Shown piece by piece: positions 1 to 7,885 of a stretch of DNA of 20,282 nt (position 1 is its first letter; each line of letters starts with the position of its first letter). Origin of the DNA: Alphaproteobacteria bacterium (GTDB lineage Bacteria > Pseudomonadota > Alphaproteobacteria > JABAAW01); assembly GCA_014238625.1 (NCBI GenBank), contig JABAAS010000008.1:1-20282 (forward strand), in the 5' to 3' direction. Made by a program: the position numbers and the translations under genes. The notes under the pieces are model-generated. The model did no database searches, had not been told where the DNA came from, and worked only from the letters and a program-made list of their open reading frames with translations.

Positions 1-1
1 T

Positions 2-751
2 GGCGGTGCAGGATTCGATCGCCTCTACGGCGGGGATGGTAGCGACACCATCGACGGCGGGGCTGGCATCGACATCCTTGTTGGCGGAGCAGGATTCGAT
101 CGCCTCTACGGAGATGATGGAGAAGACTACCTCTACGGAGATGATGGAGACGACTACCTCTACGGTGGTGATGGCATCGACACCCTTGTTGGCGGAGCAG
201 GTTTAGACCGCCTCTACGGCGGGGATGGTAGCGACATCTTCGACGGAGGGGTTGGGGACGACCACCTTGAGGGCGATGCAGGCGACGACGAGCTCTACGG
301 CGTGAATGGCGATGACACCCTTGTTGGTGGCGCAGGCGACGACGAGCTCTACGGCGGTGATGGCGATGACACCCTTGATGGCGGTGCAGGCGACGACACT
401 CTTATTGGTGGTATTGGTAGTGATACTATGAGGGGTGGGGCAGGAGATGATACATACCGTTTTTCTGCCTCCAGTGATGTTGCAGAGCGAGATACCATTG
501 ATGATGGGCAGGGGCAAACCTATATTTACTTCGACAGTATTTTTTCGTTACATTCTGGAGTATTATATGGGTCTCCTAGCAATTGGGGTATTCAGCGGGA
601 TGGCGATAATTTGGTTATTCAGACAGAAAAGAGTGACGGAAGTGACCTACAAGAAGTAACAATAAGTGGTTACTATGATGACTCCACTCTCTATACTATT
701 TACGATACCTATAATAATATATTATCGGATAGCCTTATCCCTGACGCATAA
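2..751 (+). CDS. RTX (haemolysin-type calcium-binding repeat) protein, C-terminal part
   Basis: The frame is open from the left edge, so the start lies outside the window; 249 residues are visible. The first 153 residues are 17 tandem nonapeptides of the GGxGxDxLx type (for example GGAGDDELY, GGDGDDTLD), which fold into a calcium-binding parallel beta-roll. The last 96 residues lack repeats and contain a DTIDDGQG stretch typical of the region after RTX arrays. RTX proteins normally leave the cell through a type I ABC/MFP/TolC exporter using an uncleaved C-terminal signal; no exporter gene is in the window. No catalytic domain is visible, so adhesin, protease, lipase or toxin cannot be told apart. 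The repeats are also similar at DNA level (the block at 8-52 recurs at 89 and 200), suggesting recent unit duplication. It converges on the - strand operon ending at 904. Whether it is transposon cargo or flanking chromosome is unclear. Confidence 0.88.
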   Translation, partial: GGAGFDRLYGGDGSDTIDGGAGIDILVGGAGFDRLYGDDGEDYLYGDDGDDYLYGGDGIDTLVGGAGLDRLYGGDGSDIFDGGVGDDHLEGDAGDDELYGVNGDDTLVGGAGDDELYGGDGDDTLDGGAGDDTLIGGIGSDTMRGGAGDDTYRFSASSDVAERDTIDDGQGQTYIYFDSIFSLHSGVLYGSPSNWGIQRDGDNLVIQTEKSDGSDLQEVTISGYYDDSTLYTIYDTYNNILSDSLIPDA

Positions 752-814
752 TTGAGCATAAACATACCGCCTCGAATACCTGAACTGGTATGGTGAGGTG
801 ATGGCTTGTTTGGG

Positions 815-898
815 TAGTCTGGTAGCAAATTCTCCTTTTTGAGCCCAACCCGACTCGAACGAGGCGAATTTGCTACATCCTTAAAGCCCTCCAGACTA
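815..898. terminator. Large inverted repeat between convergent genes, possible terminator, enclosing a tRNA T-arm-like sequence
   Basis: gtagcaaattctcct at 822-836 pairs with aggcgaatttgctac at 862-876 (14 of 15 positions). An outer pair, tagtctgg at 815-822 and ccagacta at 891-898, extends it with a 14-base bulge. It lies six bases beyond the stop of the last - strand operon gene and 60 bases beyond the RTX stop, so it could end transcription from both sides, although there is no clean T-run. The loop, read on the - strand, resembles a tRNA T-arm and 3' acceptor strand (GTTCGAGTC, then tgggctca). A smaller hairpin, atacc/ggtat, lies at 776-791. Confidence 0.45.
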
Positions 899-903
899 TT
901 CCC

Positions 904-1905
904 TTACTCTTCGCCTCTTATTTCGTCTAACAAGCCTTTTAGGTCGGCGCGAGTTTCTACTATTGCGTTGATCATTTCTTGTGGTTCGCCTTTGAGTTTT
1001 TGCAACTCTTCGTATGTCATCCTAGATATTTTTGCTTCGACTGCCTGCAACAATGTTATGAGGTCAGCATCTGCAAGTATTTTTTCTAACCCTGGTTGTT
1101 CGAGATAATTTAAGGCAGCTCTAGAGCCTTTCTTTAGGAAAACTTTTTTAGCCTCTTCGTCTTTGAGTATTTTATGCAAGCTTCTTACATGTTCTAGCCG
1201 ATTGAATTTTCCATCATGTAGCCAATTACAAAAATCTATATTTTCGTAATGAGCATCCATTAGCGCGATTTGTATTTTTTTATCTTGAAACTCGACGAAT
1301 CCGCTAAATACTTCTTGTTTAAAATCGGCTGGGTCATCGAGCTCCCCACGGAACCACTCAGCGAGCCTATATGCTGCGATAGAACGCTCGACCTCTTTTT
1401 TTCCACCTCCGCAGTATTCGACTATTTGTTCGTAGGTTAACAATTCTTCATCGTATAGTTTTGTGAGGTATCTAGCCTTAGCATATGGTGTCCATTGCCG
1501 AGGTCCTATGACATGGGCTTGCAACCTTATAGCTTCGGTAGTTTCTCTGTCGGCACTTTGATATACTAGCGCTGGTATTTTATCCCATACTCCTTCCACT
1601 TTTCCTTTTATGAAATCGCGATATATTTGCACGCGAGTATTTCCTTCGACGCATATATATTTACCATCAACTATATTCACGACGATAGGATTTACGATTC
1701 CTTTGTGCTTTCGGATAGAGTTTCTTAGCCTATTGAAAGTATTTCCAGCGCCTTGTCGGTCATCGCTACCTTCTGCTAGAGCAAGCGCGATACGGTCAGC
1801 GGTTATTTTACTGCCGAATGTTTCAAGCGCTAGTTGTATGCGTGGGTTAGTTTGATCGAGTTCGATTTGATCTATGAGCAGATTTTCGTGTTTAGCTAGA
1901 CTCAT
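904..1905 (-). CDS. ParB/Srx-fold protein, last gene of the transposon operon
   Basis: The 333-residue protein has an N-terminal ParB-type domain: QTNPRI at 18-23, the GIVNPIVV strand at 69-76, and the nucleotide/phosphate-binding box VEGNTRVQIYR at 86-96. The remaining 230 residues are mostly helical and charged, with no recognised domain. Chromosomal ParB has GERRxxA in the box; this EGNTR form is typical of the divergent ParB-like proteins of phages and defence islands, whose ParB/sulfiredoxin fold can bind or hydrolyse nucleotides or cut DNA. There is no parA partner or parS site here, so a partition role is unlikely. The start lies two bases after the stop of the GHKL gene, and the GAGG near the end of that gene can serve as ribosome binding site, indicating coupled translation. 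Specific activity is unknown. Confidence 0.75.
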   Translation of the reverse strand: MSLAKHENLLIDQIELDQTNPRIQLALETFGSKITADRIALALAEGSDDRQGAGNTFNRLRNSIRKHKGIVNPIVVNIVDGKYICVEGNTRVQIYRDFIKGKVEGVWDKIPALVYQSADRETTEAIRLQAHVIGPRQWTPYAKARYLTKLYDEELLTYEQIVEYCGGGKKEVERSIAAYRLAEWFRGELDDPADFKQEVFSGFVEFQDKKIQIALMDAHYENIDFCNWLHDGKFNRLEHVRSLHKILKDEEAKKVFLKKGSRAALNYLEQPGLEKILADADLITLLQAVEAKISRMTYEELQKLKGEPQEMINAIVETRADLKGLLDEIRGEE

Positions 1906-1907
1906 GA

Positions 1908-3209
1908 CTATTCCTCTTTTTTATTTAGTTTGACTGTTATGTACTCCAATCCATCTATTGTTTTTATATGCCTCTTGGTTAATTTTTTAATTTCTCTTAT
2001 TGCTGTTTTTGACAATAGGTTTTCGGGAATGGTTATTGATTTGTGGATTTTTTTTGATCTTTGTTGAGAATGCTTACGGCATATCTCTTGCAGTCGAGCG
2101 CATAAAGATGTGGCACAATTGAGAAAGTCGTCTAATATATGCGATGCTTCAAAGTTGCTACGCAGTGTATTGGGCTTTAGCTTTTGGTTTAGAATATGTA
2201 TTTCGCCGACACACCAGTTATTGAATCTGGGTTCTGGGAAGCAATTTTTCAATAGGTCGTTTTTTCCTATCTGCATATTACCTACGCGCAAACGAATTCC
2301 CTGCATGCGAGATTTTACTGGCAGAGCACCTGGATAATTATGATGCAACAACCATCCTTTAGCGAGTGGCATCCCCTCTTGCGCAAAGAGTTTTTTGAAA
2401 TCTTCTATCTCTTCAAGCGATGTGAAGGAGGTTATAATTTTCTCTTTATCTGTTATGTTATCTAGGAAAGGACGGCATATAGTTTCTTTTTCATTAACGG
2501 AAATATAGAGGGAGAAAAGTTTTTCTTCTCCTATTATTTTTTTAATATTTTCTGCGTATGAGAATTTTTTATCAAACGGTACAGGGCAATACTCGGCGAT
2601 ATAATTTTCGACGAGCTTTTGATTTAGCAACCTATCGTTTTCGGTTCTGCGTACTCCGAACATTTTGCACTCAAAGAAAGAGCTAGGCTCTCCTGCCTGT
2701 TGTTGAGGCTTTGATATGGTTGTTATAGCTTTTACTATATCTGTTATATTTTTTGAGCTGTTATTTTGATCGAGCAGATGTATGAGAGCTTGCGCGTCTA
2801 GGTTAATCTCGACGGTAGGCTCTGTTTCTTTTTCTCGCGAGCGGAATGACATTGACTTACATAAACCTAGTCCTGCTAGCCTGCCTATTCCTCTAAATCC
2901 TCTAAGGTTATGCTTATCGCTTTGCCCTATTGCGAGCATTTTTTTTTGCAAGTTTTCTGCATTTAATCCTAGTGCATAGTCTTTTACTGATATGTTGCGC
3001 TTTTCAATATCTAGCTTTATATCTACTTTTCGGTGAGATAATTTTTGCGTTTCTTTTTCTTTAGTTTCGTATGCGTCTGCGGAGTTTTGTATTAGTTCTC
3101 GGAATATGGTTAGTGGTTCGTCGTATAATCCTATGGATAGAGACGCGAGAACGTCGCTACCTACATTTAGGCTACTTTTGTTTAGAGGTAGAGTTTTTGG
3201 CGCGAGCAT
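1908..3209 (-). CDS. GHKL (HSP90/MutL-type) ATPase
   Basis: The 433-residue protein shows the three Bergerat-fold motifs in order: N-box RELIQNSADAYE (E38, N42), the D-x-x-x-G motif KDYALGL (D77, G81), and the G2 lid GFRGIGRLAGLGL at 104-116. This matches HSP90/MutL/MORC-like ATPases rather than histidine kinases, as no H-box is present. Residues after about 150 form a second part without a recognised domain; the last 60 are rich in Lys/Arg and may contact nucleic acid. Related ATPases that dimerise on ATP binding are known in bacterial restriction-modification and other defence operons. The start is 27 bases after the radical SAM stop and the stop is two bases before the next gene, so it is co-transcribed with both. 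Partner and substrate are unknown. Confidence 0.8.
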   Translation of the reverse strand: MLAPKTLPLNKSSLNVGSDVLASLSIGLYDEPLTIFRELIQNSADAYETKEKETQKLSHRKVDIKLDIEKRNISVKDYALGLNAENLQKKMLAIGQSDKHNLRGFRGIGRLAGLGLCKSMSFRSREKETEPTVEINLDAQALIHLLDQNNSSKNITDIVKAITTISKPQQQAGEPSSFFECKMFGVRRTENDRLLNQKLVENYIAEYCPVPFDKKFSYAENIKKIIGEEKLFSLYISVNEKETICRPFLDNITDKEKIITSFTSLEEIEDFKKLFAQEGMPLAKGWLLHHNYPGALPVKSRMQGIRLRVGNMQIGKNDLLKNCFPEPRFNNWCVGEIHILNQKLKPNTLRSNFEASHILDDFLNCATSLCARLQEICRKHSQQRSKKIHKSITIPENLLSKTAIREIKKLTKRHIKTIDGLEYITVKLNKKEE

Positions 3210-3236
3210 TTATCGATCTATTTATGTAGAGAATTT

Positions 3237-4904
3237 TTATCGTGTTGCTACGCGCAGTTCGGGCGAGCTCTCTACGGTTTTTTCTTGGATTTTCTCTACT
3301 ATTTTTTCTTGGATTTTCTCCACGACTTTCTCTTGCGGATTATCGTATAACCCGGCGTCTTCTACCCTTTGATCTTCTGCGAGTATTGGCGCGTGCGCTA
3401 TGTCTACGGCTGTTACGATCGAGCGGACTTTTCGCGTCTGTATTATGTCTTGCTCTTGTTCTTTGTCGAGCGGTCGATAGAATGCGAGCAGACTTTGTAT
3501 GGCGTGATTAGACGAATGCTTTGTTTGTTGAATATTTTTTAGCGTTTTGAGGTTAGTTAGAATATCTAACAACTCGGTTTTTTGTTCTTGCGAGAATCTA
3601 CTTAGCCGCTGTTCGAATTCCTGTCTTTCTGCTTGTCCTTTTTGCCTTTCGTAGTATTCGCGGTAGAATATCATGTGATGCGGAGTAAATAGCAGATGGT
3701 TGAATCTTTCCGAGTTTTCACCGAATGCATGATCGAAGAATTCGGGATTGCCTGTCACGACCCCGTGCGTAGCTTGTAGGATAACTTGGAACGAGCGCAG
3801 TTGGTACCAGCTCCAGTTTTTACCGATATGGCTACGGTCTTTCAGAGTAACGGGTTGATAGCGCATGGGAAAAGACCAAATCCGCAACCCGAGTTCTTTA
3901 TTAAGCTCTATATTAACCCTCAGCCTTTCGTATAGGTCTTCGGGTTTATCCATAAAGTTATAGAGCATATAGTTAGATAGTTTATTAATACCGAACTCGC
4001 TCGCGTAGCGAATGGCTTGACTGTATGGCTTTCTCAATCCGAGATGATCGAAGGCGATGCGCAGAGGATTGATGCATGTTTTTGCCATCTCACGCAGGTA
4101 CATAGGGTCTTTACAGAGAATGCGAGCGTCAACACCTTGATTGAAATCTAACCGGCGCTGTAGTTTTTTACCTCTGCGGGTTATCGTTGCCCCAGCTCCG
4201 AAACCGAGATCTATTATTTCGTCTATTATTTCTTTATAGCGCGGAGTTGCGGTTATATTATTATCCATCAGGGTTAGATGACGTTTTTCGCCGTACTTCG
4301 CCTTAATACCTTTGACGAGTTCTGTAAGGGGAACGGAATCGCGTAGCGCGCCTTCTAGCTTTGGCACACCGCAGAAATGGCACTTACGGATACAACCGCG
4401 CGAGGCGTAGCCGAAGTAAGCGTCGTTTAGTGGATATTTGTATTCTATATCGTCGAGTATATTGTAATCTGGTATATATTCTTCGATGGGCTTACTTTGA
4501 GTTTCTTCGGCATAGAGGTCGCCGTTGAAAGCATCGAGCTGTAAAGATTCTGCGGGAGATTTATCGAGCAAGCCTTTTATGAAGCGGATCCCTTGCCATC
4601 GAGATTCTGCCAAGAAGTCTTCTTGCATTAAGGAGGCGGCGATTCCTCCGACGAATATACGTTGACGCTGCCCTGCTACACACTTTATAGCGAAGTCTAT
4701 TGTTTCGGCTATGCGTTTGAACTCGAAAGAGAATAGGGTAGTTATGTAGATTCTATCCCAAGTTTCTTTAGTCGTTTCTGCGTCGACGCCTTTACGAAAC
4801 ACAACATGGTCTCCCTTGCTTTTATGCCAAGCGGAGATTTTCATCAACCCTAGAGGAGGATACTTATTCGGATACCCCGGCTCTAATAATAAAATTTTTA
4901 GCAT
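3237..4904 (-). CDS. Radical SAM enzyme with N-terminal cobalamin-binding-like region
   Basis: The 555-residue protein carries the radical SAM cluster motif as CIRKCHFC (C171, C175, C178), which would hold a 4Fe-4S cluster and cleave S-adenosylmethionine to a 5'-deoxyadenosyl radical. Residues 1-140 begin MLKILLLEPGYPNKYPPLGL, the usual opening of B12-binding-type Rossmann regions in this superfamily; the cobalamin-ligand DxHxxG motif is not visible, so B12 use is uncertain. The TIM-barrel core runs to about residue 350. The C-terminal tail (525-545) is a run of EKIVEKIQ units, probably a short coiled coil. It lies between parB and GHKL genes in the same operon. No peptide or cofactor pathway gene is nearby, so a nucleic-acid or nucleotide substrate is plausible but inferred. 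No clear ribosome binding site precedes the ATG. Confidence 0.82.
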   Translation of the reverse strand: MLKILLLEPGYPNKYPPLGLMKISAWHKSKGDHVVFRKGVDAETTKETWDRIYITTLFSFEFKRIAETIDFAIKCVAGQRQRIFVGGIAASLMQEDFLAESRWQGIRFIKGLLDKSPAESLQLDAFNGDLYAEETQSKPIEEYIPDYNILDDIEYKYPLNDAYFGYASRGCIRKCHFCGVPKLEGALRDSVPLTELVKGIKAKYGEKRHLTLMDNNITATPRYKEIIDEIIDLGFGAGATITRRGKKLQRRLDFNQGVDARILCKDPMYLREMAKTCINPLRIAFDHLGLRKPYSQAIRYASEFGINKLSNYMLYNFMDKPEDLYERLRVNIELNKELGLRIWSFPMRYQPVTLKDRSHIGKNWSWYQLRSFQVILQATHGVVTGNPEFFDHAFGENSERFNHLLFTPHHMIFYREYYERQKGQAERQEFEQRLSRFSQEQKTELLDILTNLKTLKNIQQTKHSSNHAIQSLLAFYRPLDKEQEQDIIQTRKVRSIVTAVDIAHAPILAEDQRVEDAGLYDNPQEKVVEKIQEKIVEKIQEKTVESSPELRVATR

Positions 4905-4923
4905 TATTTTTTTATTTTATTAT

Positions 4924-5964
4924 TTAAGAATTTTTCTTTTTGTTTAATTTTTCGTAATGTTTCTTAGAAACTCTAAATAATTTATCATACTCGAATAAAA
5001 TTTTATTAAAATTTGGATCAAATTTATCTAATTTCAACACCTTTTTATCAGCTTCTGGTAACCAATTACGAAATTTTGTTATTTTTTCAATTACTTTGTC
5101 AATATCTAAATCTATCTTATCGTAAGCCTCGTCAAGATCATCTTTTTTTTCAAAAAAGTTTTTTGAGATTTTTTTATTTTTACAAACAGCATTTATTTTT
5201 TTTCGAAAATCTACTGCTTGCCCAGGATAATTTTTAAGGCAATTAACAATTATTGTTTCGTTATCTGGTTTACCTTTGATTTTATTTTGTGCTGGTCTGC
5301 TCCTTATAACAACATCATAATAGCTGTATTTATCTATCTTATGTTCTTTGTGTTTATGCATTAACTCAATTACATTATACCTTGTCTCTATTTCTGCTTT
5401 TGTTTCTCCCGCCTCAGCGGAAACTTGTTCCTTGCTATTATCATGCGACTTATCATTTTTAAGACTTTCCATGCGGCGATGTATGTAGTTTGACTTTTCG
5501 TAAGCATCCCAATCTTTTTTACCCTTAAGGTGCAACTCTCCTAGCCACGCAAAAATTATATTTTCTTCTGTATCTTCTGGGACCAGTTCACAAGAGAGCA
5601 TCGTTACTTCCATTAAAAATTCCTTGGATTCCTTGGTAGTCTTTTTTTTGTATTTTTCTTCTAAAAGTTTACAAGCAGCCAAACGACTGTTACCTTCCAA
5701 AACTTCATATGTCCCTTTTTTTACCAAAAGAGGCTCAAGAACACTTCCTTGATGCTCAATCCTTCTAATCAAATCTCTTACGTTAGATTCATCCTTTAAA
5801 ATTTGAAATATTTGTTCTTGTGTAGGAGAGGGATTGTTGGTTTTTCTGCGTACCGCAGAGTATATACGCGGATTTTCTATAAAGAATTTTAATTCATTTA
5901 TGTGAATTTTTGCTTCAGTAAGATAAATATTTTTTCCTAGGATTTTTTTGTATTTTTTACTCAT
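4924..5964 (-). CDS. ParB/Srx-fold protein, first of two in the operon
   Basis: The 346-residue protein has ENPRIYS at 30-36, the VLEPLLV strand at 75-81 and the binding box VLEGNSRLAACKLL at 88-101, which together mark a ParB/Srx domain. The rest is helical and very lysine-rich, with no recognised domain. It is clearly diverged from the other ParB-like protein at 904-1905, so the two are not a recent duplication. Base composition is notably AT-rich compared with the helicase and radical SAM genes beside it, suggesting a separate origin. Its ATG overlaps the helicase stop (ATGA at 5961-5964), a typical coupling arrangement. The role could be DNA binding, nuclease or nucleotide phosphotransfer; sequence alone does not decide. 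Confidence 0.75.
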   Translation of the reverse strand: MSKKYKKILGKNIYLTEAKIHINELKFFIENPRIYSAVRRKTNNPSPTQEQIFQILKDESNVRDLIRRIEHQGSVLEPLLVKKGTYEVLEGNSRLAACKLLEEKYKKKTTKESKEFLMEVTMLSCELVPEDTEENIIFAWLGELHLKGKKDWDAYEKSNYIHRRMESLKNDKSHDNSKEQVSAEAGETKAEIETRYNVIELMHKHKEHKIDKYSYYDVVIRSRPAQNKIKGKPDNETIIVNCLKNYPGQAVDFRKKINAVCKNKKISKNFFEKKDDLDEAYDKIDLDIDKVIEKITKFRNWLPEADKKVLKLDKFDPNFNKILFEYDKLFRVSKKHYEKLNKKKNS

Positions 5965-7430
5965 AGCAATGTCTCCCTTACGGTATCTTGGAATTGCTCT
6001 TTTGCCATTTGCGCATTTGGAGGCAGGTCGCCTTGTGCGATTGCCGCCATTCTTGCCTTCGTTAGTAGCAAACGATCGATCCAGGAGTCAATGCTGTTAG
6101 TTGATAAAATATTTATAACTTCGCACTCTCGCGTTTGTGAAATACGATGAATTCTATCTTGTGCTTGCAGATAATCGTCCAAGCTAAACCCTCGATCATA
6201 GAAAATGGCTCGATTGGCAACAGTCAGAGTTAGCCCTTCCTTTGCTGCGCCAGGCGTTGCGACCAAAACTCGCTTTTCTTTATTATTCAAAAAATGCTCG
6301 ACTGTTTTGTTACGCTCGTCTATTCCCAGCTTTCCATGCAGGCGTAATGAGCCAAAGCTCGCCAAGAATTTTGCCAAGGCATCAGCGTTTTTAACAAAGC
6401 TCGTCCACACGATCACTTTAGCACCTCCCTGCAAGCCTTCTTCTACTAGCGAGCGTAAGACCGCCCGCTTGCCGCACTCCCCCACATAGTTTTCGTCCAG
6501 CATTGCAGGATCGGAGGCTACTTGCACCAAACGCAACAACCTCTTAAACAATGCCTCCGCGCTATCATAAACTAACTTGCCCTCTACTATCAACTCTGCT
6601 GCTAGCTCTTCTCTATACTTGCGGTAGAGTTCGGCTTGCTGTGCCTCCATCTCTACTGCCACTACTCTTATCTCTTTTGTTGGTAGAGTAATGCCTGCGG
6701 ATATTTTTGTCTCGCGTATGGTAAAGCTTCGAATTTTACCAAAGATTTCTGCGAGGCTTTCCTCGTATGCCGAGAATTGTTCTTTTGCCTCGACAATTCC
6801 GACAGGCAAGTCATAATTTTTACGAAAATCCTCGAAATCCGAGCCTAAGCTTTTTCCGCCATCGAGGAATTTCACCTGCGCCCATAGGTCGTATGGACGG
6901 TTAGCGACAGGCGTTCCGGTCATAATTACGCGCCGAGCAAACCCCTCGGCTAGTTGCAAGAAGCATTTAGCGATGCGTGATTCTGGGTTTTTAATCCGTT
7001 GAGATTCGTCAAGTATCACGCCTATTTTTCGCGTCTTGAGGAACAACGCGAATCGATTTTGGTCTCCGACTATGGCTTCATAATGCGTCAAATAGAGTCG
7101 ATATGCACGATTGTACAATCGAGAATTCTTTAACCTTTCGCCGAGAACTGCTGCTTTTAGGGTAGTATGTGTGTCTATTTCTCGTTGCCAGTTTGCGACT
7201 AAGCCTTTCTTTGTCACGACTACAGCCGAATCGACATCATTTTGCAGGAACCACTGCATTGCGAGGTCTAATGCTATTTTTGTTTTGCCCAAACCTTGCT
7301 CGTGAAATAGAGCTGCGTATGGCATATTTTTTACAGCTTCCACGGCTTGCAACTGATAAGCGAAGGGCGAGAGTCGAGCCGCCACGACTTCTTTTTTTGC
7401 AAAGACTATGCTTGGCAGCTGTTCTTGCAT
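5961..7430 (-). CDS. SNF2-family (superfamily 2) DNA helicase/translocase
   Basis: The 489-residue protein has the SF2 motifs in order: a Q-motif-like start, Walker A EQGLGKTKIA at 44-53, a DESQ box in LDESQRIKN at 140-148, motif III TGTPVANRPYDLW at 171-183, and motif VI QAQDRIHRISQ at 422-432. DRIHRISQ and the TGTP...LW form are typical of SNF2/Rad54-like translocases, which track along duplex DNA using ATP. Length matches a minimal two-RecA-lobe core with no extra targeting domain, as in phage and restriction-system SNF2 proteins. The start overlaps the end of the upstream nuclease gene by 25 bases, and GGAG lies eight bases before the ATG, so helicase and nuclease probably work as a pair. 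The stop overlaps the next parB-like gene. Confidence 0.88.
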   Translation of the reverse strand: MQEQLPSIVFAKKEVVAARLSPFAYQLQAVEAVKNMPYAALFHEQGLGKTKIALDLAMQWFLQNDVDSAVVVTKKGLVANWQREIDTHTTLKAAVLGERLKNSRLYNRAYRLYLTHYEAIVGDQNRFALFLKTRKIGVILDESQRIKNPESRIAKCFLQLAEGFARRVIMTGTPVANRPYDLWAQVKFLDGGKSLGSDFEDFRKNYDLPVGIVEAKEQFSAYEESLAEIFGKIRSFTIRETKISAGITLPTKEIRVVAVEMEAQQAELYRKYREELAAELIVEGKLVYDSAEALFKRLLRLVQVASDPAMLDENYVGECGKRAVLRSLVEEGLQGGAKVIVWTSFVKNADALAKFLASFGSLRLHGKLGIDERNKTVEHFLNNKEKRVLVATPGAAKEGLTLTVANRAIFYDRGFSLDDYLQAQDRIHRISQTRECEVINILSTNSIDSWIDRLLLTKARMAAIAQGDLPPNAQMAKEQFQDTVRETLL

Positions 7431-7870
7431 CTAGCTGCTCCGCTATCCCACCCTGTTTGTTCGATGACATGCCAGCGAATTCTATCTTTGGCACTTGCTT
7501 TTCGTATTACGTTTTTCACCACCTGCCGAGCTACTCCGATACTTGCGAGAGGTACTGCGATAATGAGCACTGCTTTTACAGTGCCTTCTTTTTTCGCGAG
7601 CGATTTTTTATACAAATATCGGATATAAGCTTTAATCTGTCCGCAACTACGCTCCGAGATTAGATCAAGAGGAGTTTTCGCTTCCCCGATTATACACTTC
7701 CCCTTACGACTTATGGCGAAGAAATCTGGTCTGTATCCCAATATGCTAGGAGGTTTATCGCAATCGGGTTTATCGCAACAAACGATCCACTCCACGGCAT
7801 CTGTTTCGTATTTCTCTATTGCAAATTTGCATATTGCATCGATCAGCAGCTTATGTTTTTCACTTGGCAT
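7406..7870 (-). CDS. Small PD-(D/E)xK nuclease-like protein
   Basis: The 154-residue protein has a compact restriction-endonuclease-fold signature: GYRPDFFAIS with D49, followed by IIGEAKT with E63 and K65, and a downstream helix with Gln (GQIKAYIRYLYKK) as in many PD-(D/E)xK enzymes. That predicts metal-dependent DNA cleavage. An odd cysteine cluster, CCDKPDC at 31-37, precedes the active site. The gene begins 15 bases after the tnsC stop and overlaps the helicase start by 25 bases. Nuclease-helicase gene pairs of this kind act together in restriction and anti-phage systems. It could also be a structural or regulatory relative of TnsA, the other PD-(D/E)xK protein here, but the two share no obvious similarity. 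No strong ribosome binding site precedes the start. Confidence 0.7.
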   Translation of the reverse strand: MPSEKHKLLIDAICKFAIEKYETDAVEWIVCCDKPDCDKPPSILGYRPDFFAISRKGKCIIGEAKTPLDLISERSCGQIKAYIRYLYKKSLAKKEGTVKAVLIIAVPLASIGVARQVVKNVIRKASAKDRIRWHVIEQTGWDSGAARCKNSCQA

Positions 7871-7885
7871 CGAGGTTATATTTTT

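Noticed and set aside
203..517. A 104-residue - strand frame opposite the RTX repeats.
   Set aside because: It is a shadow of the repeat codons; its own repetition mirrors the RTX units.
820..900. A complete tRNA gene on the - strand near 841.
   Set aside because: Only T-arm- and acceptor-like parts are present; there is no 5' acceptor, D-arm or anticodon arm.
904..7870. Known phosphorothioation (Dnd/Ssp) or deazaguanine (Dpd) systems.
   Set aside because: No DndC/SspD-type sulfur-transfer enzyme and no DpdA-type transglycosylase is present; ParB-like and SNF2 proteins alone do not define either.
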